10,274 nucleotides of DNA from RGIG5270 sp045538635 (lineage in GTDB: Bacteria > Verrucomicrobiota > Lentisphaeria > Victivallales > Victivallaceae), in contig JAZSRU010000148.1 in assembly GCA_045538635.1 (NCBI GenBank), positions 1 through 10,274 on the forward strand, given 5' to 3'. Below, in pieces: positions 5,477 through 10,274 of the stretch. The notes under the pieces were generated by a model. That model had not been told where the DNA came from. It did not search any database and was given only the letters and a program-made list of their open reading frames with translations. The number at the start of each line of letters is the position of its first letter. The first letter of the stretch is position 1. A program made the translations under genes and the position numbers.

Positions 5477-6835
5477 ATGTTGAAACATATTTTCAGAGAT
5501 AAAACATACAACAGAAAATTGCTGGCTCTGACTTTGCCGATAAGTATGCAGAATCTGATGCTGGCGCTGGTCGCTGCCGCAGATGCTGTAATGCTCGGCA
5601 AATTGAATCAGGATGCCATGGCGGCAGTTTCGCTGGCAACACAGATACAGTTTGTCCAGAATGTTCTTCTGGCTGCGATAGTTTCCGGAGTAGGGATATT
5701 AGGCGCACAATACTGGGGCAAAAAAGATACCGGAGTGCTTGGCAAAGTTTTCGGTATCAGTATCCGCGAATCAATGATAGTTTCATTGATATTTTTTGTC
5801 GGCTGTTACTTTTTTCCGGACAAGCTGATGAAACTTTTTGCCTCTGATACGATATTGATTGATTTGGGGGCGCAGTATTTGAAAATCGCATCATGGTCGT
5901 ATGTCCTGACCGGTATTTCTCAATCATATCTGGCAATAATGAGGGTGAGTGAACATGCGACTGCTTCGGCATGGATAAGTTCATCTGCGGTTGTTTTCAA
6001 TATCGTTTTGAATGCGGTTCTGATTTTCGGATTTTTCGGTTTTCCGGCAATGGGAGTGCAGGGGGCGGCATTGGCAACGCTCATCGCCCGGCTGCTGGAA
6101 TTTCTGATGTGCGTTATTATGTCATTCAGAAAAAATTTCATCCGCTTGAGAATAATAACTGTTTTTACTTTCAACCGTCTGCTGGTGTTTGACTTCTGGC
6201 GTTACACTCTGCCGATAGTCGGAGCTTTCATGCTCTGGGGAGTCGGATTTACTGCATATACTGCAATCATGGGGCATATGGGGCGCGATGCGGCGGCGGC
6301 AAATGCGATTGCTGCGGTAGTGCGTGATTTGATGTGCTGTCTGTGTACGGGAGTTGCGCTCGGCAGTTCCATTATTATCGGCAATGCGCTCGGTGCCGGA
6401 AAACTGGCAATGGGCAGACTTTATGGTATCCGGGCAGTGGTGCTTTCATTTATGATCGGATTTTTTTCAACTTTTGTGATACTGGCATTGATTCCGGCTG
6501 TTTCTGCATATTGCAAACTTTCACCGCAGGCGCATGAATATATGGTCGGAATGTTTGTGATACTTTCAATTTATATGATTGGCAGATGTGTCTGTACGGT
6601 TGTGATAAACGGAGTTTTCTCGGCTGGCGGCGATACATTGTTTGATGTTTACAGTCTGGCAGTCTGCATGTGGGGGATTGCGCTGCCCTGTGCATTTATC
6701 GGTGCATTCTATCTGAAGCTGCCGGTGCTGGTGATTTACGGATGCACATGTCTGGATGAAGTCGGTAAGATACCGTGGGTGGTGCATCACTTCCGCAGAT
6801 ACAAGTGGGTGAAAAATATTACCAGAGATTGCTGA
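5477..6835 (+). CDS. MATE family efflux transporter
   Basis: A 452-residue inner-membrane protein with the length and pattern of the 12-helix MATE family, which exports cationic drugs, dyes or metabolites in exchange for Na+ or H+. It starts with NRKLLALTLPISMQNLM, the family's first helix entry with the LP-I motif (about residues 20-27), followed by DAVMLGKLN (36-44) and GVGILGAQYWGKKD (71-84). The conserved NAVLIFGFFGFPAMGVQGAALAT block (179-201) ends the first six-helix half. The second half repeats the fold with WGVGFTAYTAIMGHMG, GVALGSSIIIGNALGAGK and ending VFSAGGDT plus the basic tail HHFRRYKWVKNITRD. The ATG at 5477 has AAAGGAG 9 nt upstream. It is divergent from the amidohydrolase gene, from which it may be separately regulated. 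Only a weak stem (ATTGC/GCAAT, 6828-6851) lies at its end. Substrate cannot be told from sequence. Confidence 0.93.
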   Translation: MLKHIFRDKTYNRKLLALTLPISMQNLMLALVAAADAVMLGKLNQDAMAAVSLATQIQFVQNVLLAAIVSGVGILGAQYWGKKDTGVLGKVFGISIRESMIVSLIFFVGCYFFPDKLMKLFASDTILIDLGAQYLKIASWSYVLTGISQSYLAIMRVSEHATASAWISSSAVVFNIVLNAVLIFGFFGFPAMGVQGAALATLIARLLEFLMCVIMSFRKNFIRLRIITVFTFNRLLVFDFWRYTLPIVGAFMLWGVGFTAYTAIMGHMGRDAAAANAIAAVVRDLMCCLCTGVALGSSIIIGNALGAGKLAMGRLYGIRAVVLSFMIGFFSTFVILALIPAVSAYCKLSPQAHEYMVGMFVILSIYMIGRCVCTVVINGVFSAGGDTLFDVYSLAVCMWGIALPCAFIGAFYLKLPVLVIYGCTCLDEVGKIPWVVHHFRRYKWVKNITRDC

Positions 6836-6844
6836 AAAAAATAT

Positions 6845-6872
6845 TTGCAATTTTTATTTTACATATTATATT
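6845..6872 (+). promoter_or_regulatory. Promoter of the thioredoxin-like gene
   Basis: TTGCAA (6845-6850), a 16-nt spacer and TATATT (6867-6872). It matches the other promoters in the window and gives a leader of about 38 nt before the ATG. Confidence 0.6.
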
Positions 6873-6916
6873 TCTATGTACAGGCGGTTTTGCCGTGAAA
6901 AAGAAAGGTGTTTGTT

Positions 6917-7384
6917 ATGAAATTGAAATTGTTTTTGTTGTTCCTGCTGCTTGCTGGAGTTTCGTTTGCTGCTGATGCTGATCGCAAAGGCTGGGTCGGC
7001 GGACCGGATAAATCATGGTACACCGATTATGACAAAGCACTTGAAGCCGCCAAAAAAGAGAATAAAAAGGTTTATGTCCTGCGTACCGGCTCTGATTGGT
7101 GCGGATGGTGCATCAAATTAAAAAAAGATGTTTTTGCAACCCGTGAATTCAAAAATTTTGCCAAAAAGAATCTGATTCTGCTCTATCTCGACTCCCCCCG
7201 CAAAAAAAGAATGCCCGCCGAACAGAAATCATATAACAGTCAAATTGCATCTCAATTGAAAATGGGCGGAGGAGTCCCCTCTGCGGTGATATTGGATGCC
7301 GATGGCAAAGAAGTTGCCCGCCGCAGCGGTTATATGAAACTCAAGCCGTATATGAGTTTCCTCAAAAGTGCTGTTAAAAAATAA
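6917..7384 (+). CDS. Secreted thioredoxin-like protein with CGWC active site
   Basis: A 155-residue exported protein. Residues 1-18 form a signal peptide (MKLK, then an L/F-rich core, with likely cleavage after SFA, before ADAD). The mature part is a thioredoxin fold: the helix TDYDKALEAAKKENKKVYVL, then TGSDWCGWCIKLKKDVF with redox CGWC at 62-65, and VPSAVILDADGKEV with the cis-Pro at 121. CGWC differs from the classical CGPC of cytosolic thioredoxin and is common in exported thioredoxin-like proteins with a 'GsdWCgWC..l' motif. A likely role is thiol-disulfide exchange or reduction in the periplasm; the partner is unknown. ATG 6917 is chosen because AAAGG (6904-6908) lies 8 nt upstream and the signal peptide starts there. 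A possible GTG at 6908 overlaps that ribosome site. It has its own promoter and a strong terminator, so it is probably monocistronic. Confidence 0.9.
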   Translation: MKLKLFLLFLLLAGVSFAADADRKGWVGGPDKSWYTDYDKALEAAKKENKKVYVLRTGSDWCGWCIKLKKDVFATREFKNFAKKNLILLYLDSPRKKRMPAEQKSYNSQIASQLKMGGGVPSAVILDADGKEVARRSGYMKLKPYMSFLKSAVKK

Positions 7385-7418
7385 GTCCGTGTGCTGAAAC
7401 ATAGCATATTTTTTATGT

Positions 7419-7457
7419 CCGCTGCAGGTGTGAAAACTTCTGCAGCGGTCTTTTTTT
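7419..7457 (+). terminator. Intrinsic terminator after the thioredoxin-like gene
   Basis: A perfect 9-bp stem CCGCTGCAG (7419-7427) / CTGCAGCGG (7440-7448) with a 12-nt loop, followed by TCTTTTTTT (7449-7457). Confidence 0.92.
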
Positions 7458-7478
7458 GTCTTTTTTTGTGGTTTTGAA

Positions 7479-7506
7479 TTGAAAATTATAGCGGCGGGGA
7501 TATTTT
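7479..7506 (+). promoter_or_regulatory. Possible promoter of the isomerase/epimerase-like gene
   Basis: TTGAAA (7479-7484), a 16-nt spacer and TATTTT (7501-7506). TTGAAT at 7474 and TATTAT at 7506 offer alternative pairings, so the exact boxes are uncertain. Confidence 0.4.
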
Positions 7507-7538
7507 ATTATATGCTTTTTACAGAAAGGAAAATTACA

Positions 7539-8423
7539 ATGAGCAATAAAAAAATTCCGTTTGCATATTTTTATTCATGGAACACTCCAAATGATGCAAT
7601 GATTCCCAATATCATGGCTGAATTCAAATGGCACGGCGTCAATGATCTGGTGCTGGGCAATATATTTTTACAGAAAGCCTTGGCTGAACCTGCATTCTGG
7701 AGTGCGCTGCGCTATCATGCCAATAATCAGCAGATCAACTTGATCGAAGCGCACGCCCCGTGCGGTCAGCACTTTGATTTGAGTTGTCCTGATAAAGGCA
7801 GACGCGCCGGTATGATCGAGGATCATAAACGCGCCATGGGGTACAGCGCGGACAGCGGCAGCAAAACTTATACGATTCATATCGGAGCATTTGAAAGTAT
7901 TTTTTATCATACTCCTAATGAGGTTATCCGCCGTTATGCAGTTGATACATTGGAACAACTGCTGCCGGTTGCGGAGAAACTCGGTATAATCATTGCAGTA
8001 GAGAACAGTTTTGAGCGTTCCAATACTCCGGATGAAGTTCTTTATTATATTGAATACTTCAATTCTCCGTGGATCAAATGCTGTTATGATGCCGGTCATG
8101 CCAATATTATGGCTCCGGCGGCTGGAAAATTGCAGGAAAAATATACCGCACAGCTCAAAAAAGCATGGGACAACAATGTTATTGAGTATCCTGATGCACT
8201 GGAGAAACTTGCTCCGCACATTGTTACATGTCATCTGCATGACAATGACGGGTACGGTGATGCTCACGCCATGCCCGGCAGCGGAACTGTCGATTGGCAG
8301 AAAATTGTTCCTGCATTGAAAAAATGTCCGAATCTTGTTTCCATGCAGACAGAAGTTTCCACTGATTCGATTTCCATCGGCAAACTGGTCGATACATTCA
8401 ACAAAATTATTTACGCAGATTGA
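7539..8423 (+). CDS. Sugar phosphate isomerase/epimerase-like protein (xylose isomerase-like TIM barrel)
   Basis: A 294-residue cytosolic protein of the AP-endonuclease-2/xylose-isomerase-like TIM-barrel superfamily, whose members isomerise, epimerise or dehydrate sugars, inositols and hydroxypyruvate-type substrates at a divalent metal. The metal-site pattern is clear: Glu155 in IIIAVENSFE, Asp184 and His187 in CCYDAGHAN, His232/His234 in VTCHLHDNDG and Glu272 in MQTEVS. An earlier barrel strand shows INLIEAHAPCGQHFDLSCPD (about 66-85) and another TYTIHIGAF (110-118). GSGTVDWQKIVPAL (247-260) is the family's common 'G.G.vdw..i...L'. ATG 7539 has AAAGGA (7525-7530) 8 nt upstream; a longer frame to 7479 would start on the putative promoter. 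It stands alone between two terminators, so the neighbours do not reveal the substrate. Exact reaction unknown. Confidence 0.9.
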   Translation: MSNKKIPFAYFYSWNTPNDAMIPNIMAEFKWHGVNDLVLGNIFLQKALAEPAFWSALRYHANNQQINLIEAHAPCGQHFDLSCPDKGRRAGMIEDHKRAMGYSADSGSKTYTIHIGAFESIFYHTPNEVIRRYAVDTLEQLLPVAEKLGIIIAVENSFERSNTPDEVLYYIEYFNSPWIKCCYDAGHANIMAPAAGKLQEKYTAQLKKAWDNNVIEYPDALEKLAPHIVTCHLHDNDGYGDAHAMPGSGTVDWQKIVPALKKCPNLVSMQTEVSTDSISIGKLVDTFNKIIYAD

Positions 8424-8432
8424 TTATCTGAT

Positions 8433-8475
8433 AACGGATGTCTTTTGCCGTCAAAGGCATACATCCGTTTTTTTT
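8433..8475 (+). terminator. Intrinsic terminator after the isomerase/epimerase-like gene
   Basis: A 9-bp stem AACGGATGT (8433-8441) / ACATCCGTT (8461-8469), with a nested TGCC/GGCA (8446-8449/8456-8459), and a run of T from 8468 to 8475. Confidence 0.9.
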
Positions 8476-8497
8476 GTATTTTTTTTTATAAAATTTT

Positions 8498-8526
8498 TTG
8501 AAATTACTCCTTATGTGGTGTATATT
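8498..8526 (+). promoter_or_regulatory. Promoter of the aminotransferase gene
   Basis: TTGAAA (8498-8503), a 17-nt spacer and TATATT (8521-8526). It is the closest match to consensus in the window and fits the high-expression codon use of the gene. The leader is about 50 nt. Confidence 0.72.
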
Positions 8527-8585
8527 AAAAAACTATTGTGCAAAAATTTAATGGATTCGTTCCAAACCCCGAAAAGGATTATAAA

Positions 8586-9773
8586 ATGCAAAATCTTGAA
8601 AAAACTGTCGGTTTTATGGGAAATTTTACTCCCTCTGCCACTTTGGCTATCGCTGCTAAAGCAAAAGAGCTTAAAGCTCAAGGCCTTGATGTCGTCAGCA
8701 TGTCTGCCGGTGAACCTGATTTCGATACCCCTCAGGTAATCAAAGATGCCTGTATTCAGGCGATCAATGACGGCAAAGTTTATTACACTCCCGCCAGCGG
8801 TCTCGTCGAACTCCGCAAGGCTGTTGCTGAAAAATTCAAACGCGAAAACAATATTGATTGCACTTTTGAGCAGATCGTTGTCGCTCCCGGTGCCAAATTC
8901 TCTGTTTTCTCTGCTGTTGCTGCTCTCTGCGGTGAGGGCGATGAAGTTATCATTCCTGCTCCCTTCTGGTTGAGCTATCCCGAAATGGTCAAAGGCGCCG
9001 GCGCAACCCCCGTTACCATTCAGACCCGCGCCGAAAACAATTATGAGCTTGATCCTGCTGAATTTGAAGCCGCGATCACTGACAAAACCCGTCTGCTCAT
9101 CCTCACCACTCCCTCCAATCCCACCGGCGCAGTTTACCGCCGCAGCACTCTCGAAAAAATCGCCGAGATCGCCATGCGCAAAAATATCATGGTGCTCGCT
9201 GACGAAATTTACGAAAAACTCGTTTATGATGCTGACAAACCCCACATCTCTATTGCTTCTATTCGCCCCGGGATGGAAAATCACACCATCACCGTCAACG
9301 GCTGCAGCAAAACTTACTCCATGACCGGATGGCGAATCGGTTATCTCTGCGCTCCCAAATGGCTCGCTAAAAAGATCATCGCTTTCCAGAGTCATGCCAC
9401 CAGCAATGCAACCACTTTTGCGCAGTGGGGCGCTCTCGCCGCTGTCGATGGCAAAGCTGATGCAGATGTTGCCAAAATGCGTACTGAATTCGCTAAACGC
9501 CGCGACCTGATTTATGATCTCGTCAGCAAAATCGACGGTATCAAATGTATCCGTCCGCAGGGCGCATTTTACCTCCTCTGCGATATTTCTTCTTTCGGAA
9601 TCGGTTCCGAAGAATTCTGCTCCAGACTCCTCACCGAAAAACAAATGGCTGCAATTCCCTGCTGGTCATTCGGCGCAGAAGGCAATATCCGTCTTTCTTA
9701 CGCCTGCAGCGAAGCCAATATCCGCGAGTCCGTTAAACGCCTTGCTGAATTCTGCGCTTCTCTGAAAAAGTAA
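8586..9773 (+). CDS. PLP-dependent class I/II aminotransferase (aspartate aminotransferase-like)
   Basis: A 395-residue cytosolic enzyme that transfers amino groups between amino and keto acids with pyridoxal phosphate; the motifs best fit the bacterial aspartate (or aspartate/prephenate) aminotransferase subgroup Ib. Seen are TLAIAAKAKELKAQGLDVVSMSAGEPDFDTP (19-49), YYTPASGLVELRKAVAEKF (66-84), the cofactor residues Asn178 in SNPTGAVY, Asp206 and Tyr209 in ADEIYEKL, the Schiff-base Lys242 in GCSKTYSMTGWRIGY, and the substrate-carboxylate Arg369 in NIRLSY. ATG 8586 is preferred because AAGGA (8574-8578) sits 7 nt upstream; the in-frame TTG/ATG-like extension to 8538 has no such site. Codons are strongly C-ending (CTC, ATC, CCC, CGC) compared with the MATE and isomerase/epimerase-like genes, suggesting high expression. 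It is monocistronic, with its own promoter and terminator. The exact amino acid preference cannot be settled by eye. Confidence 0.93.
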   Translation: MQNLEKTVGFMGNFTPSATLAIAAKAKELKAQGLDVVSMSAGEPDFDTPQVIKDACIQAINDGKVYYTPASGLVELRKAVAEKFKRENNIDCTFEQIVVAPGAKFSVFSAVAALCGEGDEVIIPAPFWLSYPEMVKGAGATPVTIQTRAENNYELDPAEFEAAITDKTRLLILTTPSNPTGAVYRRSTLEKIAEIAMRKNIMVLADEIYEKLVYDADKPHISIASIRPGMENHTITVNGCSKTYSMTGWRIGYLCAPKWLAKKIIAFQSHATSNATTFAQWGALAAVDGKADADVAKMRTEFAKRRDLIYDLVSKIDGIKCIRPQGAFYLLCDISSFGIGSEEFCSRLLTEKQMAAIPCWSFGAEGNIRLSYACSEANIRESVKRLAEFCASLKK

Positions 9774-9802
9774 GCATGATAAAGAAAAAATGTTTTTCCT
9801 CT

Positions 9803-9819
9803 TCCCATTGAAAATGGGA
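9803..9819. repeat. Small hairpin downstream of the aminotransferase
   Basis: TCCCATT (9803-9809) / AATGGGA (9813-9819) with a GAA loop. No T-run follows, so it may be an RNA 3'-end stabiliser rather than a terminator. Confidence 0.55.
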
Positions 9820-9837
9820 CTCAGGTGTAACTTTTAT

Positions 9838-9868
9838 AAGCTCTGTCGTAAAAGGCAGAGCTTTTTTT
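9838..9868 (+). terminator. Intrinsic terminator after the aminotransferase
   Basis: AAGCTCTG (9838-9845) / CAGAGCTT (9856-9863), 8 bp with a 10-nt loop, followed by T residues 9862-9868. Confidence 0.9.
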
Positions 9869-9927
9869 ATTGGCTCTGTACTAAACATTGACTGATTTTT
9901 TATTGCAAGGGGGCTTGCGCCGCCCCG

Positions 9928-10134
9928 GCGTTCCACCCGCCCTTTTATTACGCTGACGCATTACGCCGATTGCCTTGTCACGGCGTAGCGTAGCGAAGAC
10001 GGAACCCCGGCGGGGGATATCCATCCCCATTTTATGACGCTGGCGCGTAAATGTCGGCGGCTGAGTGGTGTCAGGCTTTTTTATGGTGGAATGTTCGTTT
10101 TGTCCCTCCTCCATTATGAAAGCGGGTGGAACGC
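9928..10134. repeat. 13-bp perfect inverted repeat flanking about 180 nt
   Basis: GCGTTCCACCCGC at 9928-9940 recurs as its exact reverse complement at 10122-10134. A shorter minus-strand copy of the core TTCCACC lies at 10091-10085. The enclosed 181 nt carry several smaller hairpins and no gene. Confidence 0.8.
9943..10046 (+). repeat. Imperfect direct repeat, 17 nt core, 87 nt apart
   Basis: TTTTATTACGCTGACGC (9943-9959) and TTTTATGACGCTGGCGC (10030-10046) agree at 15 of 17 positions. Both follow a TCCAyCC-like run, so a longer unit was probably duplicated and has diverged. Confidence 0.7.
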
Positions 10135-10180
10135 TGAGGGATGACAAAGAAAATCTTTTGCCACGATTAGCCACATTGGG

Positions 10181-10199
10181 GAGAGCAAGCTCTCTTTTT
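10181..10199 (+). terminator. Weak intrinsic-terminator-like hairpin
   Basis: GAGAG (10181-10185), loop CAAG, CTCTC (10190-10194), then five T. No plus-strand gene ends nearby, so it may be one of the structural hairpins of this region rather than a working terminator. Confidence 0.4.
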
Positions 10200-10274
10200 G
10201 TATGCTGTCGCATTAGCATATCCAAAAGTAAAAATATACTTTGAGATTTTGCCAAGGCGATAGCAAATAAAAGG

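Larger units (their letters stand above)
9870..10255. other. Hairpin-rich repeat-like region without a convincing gene
   Basis: This region has no convincing coding gene. A minus-strand frame (10255-9881, 124 codons) is open but begins with TTG, has no ribosome site, and encodes a low-complexity R/K/P/T-rich product unlike any family I recognise. The DNA instead is full of hairpins: GCAAG-gggg-CTTGC (9905-9918), CGCCG-ccc-CGGCG (9918-9930), TACGCCG/CGGCGTA (9962-9968/9981-9987), CCCC-ggc-GGGG (10005-10015), GGGGAT-atcc-ATCCCC (10013-10028) and GAGAG-caag-CTCTC followed by five T (10181-10199). A perfect 13-bp inverted repeat encloses 9941-10121, and there is an internal imperfect duplication. 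It is most likely a non-coding dispersed repeat or a decayed mobile element; the identity is unknown. Confidence 0.55.

Noticed and set aside
8511..9644. 377-codon minus-strand open frame opposite the aminotransferase
   Set aside because: It is explained by the codon bias of the aminotransferase; its product is compositionally odd and matches no known family.
9873..9900. GGCTCTGTAC start of the right-hand region as an insertion sequence terminal repeat
   Set aside because: No matching inverted end and no transposase are seen before the window ends.
9881..10255. 124-codon minus-strand frame at the right end
   Set aside because: TTG start, no ribosome site, low-complexity basic product, and the DNA is better explained as hairpins and duplicated repeat sequence. 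Kept only as a note in the repeat region.

Overview
This is a bacterial chromosomal window of moderate G+C with closely spaced genes, good Shine-Dalgarno sites and intrinsic terminators. It looks like ordinary host chromosome with two hairpin-rich non-coding inserts. Lineage cannot be proven from 10 kb. The secreted CGWC thioredoxin, the sugar-phosphate isomerase/epimerase-like and amidohydrolase-2 TIM barrels, and an orphan 23S-rRNA-IVP-like four-helix-bundle gene behind a hairpin array recall the PVC group, possibly Lentisphaerota. That placement is inference.

Layout. (1) 2-1435: the 3' three quarters of htpG (Hsp90), open at the left edge. (2) 1447-1534: tRNA-Ser(UGA) with encoded CCA, 11 nt after htpG. 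(3) 1531-1797: a dense non-coding array of short perfect hairpins and repeated CTTCAC/GTGAAG boxes, starting on the last bases of the tRNA. (4) 1849-2202: a four-helix-bundle (S23/IVP/Avd-like) gene directly behind the array. (5) 2362-3126: a membrane-anchored SIMPL-domain protein with its own promoter. (6) Minus-strand cluster 5343-3132: amidohydrolase, AAC(3)-family N-acetyltransferase, Bcp-type peroxiredoxin. (7) Divergent plus-strand genes: MATE transporter (5477-6835), secreted thioredoxin-like protein (6917-7384), sugar phosphate isomerase/epimerase-like TIM barrel (7539-8423) and a class I/II aminotransferase (8586-9773), with strong terminators after the last three. (8) 9870-10255: a second hairpin-rich, gene-poor stretch with a 13-bp inverted repeat and an internal imperfect duplication.

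The genes share a protein-quality and redox theme (HtpG, Bcp, thioredoxin) beside general metabolism and efflux, but only the three minus-strand genes look like an operon. Most plus-strand genes appear to be single transcription units, with recurring promoters of TTGAAA/TTGCAR, a 16-17 nt spacer and TATATT. The least explained material is the hairpin array with its four-helix-bundle gene next to the tRNA, and the repeat-rich right end.
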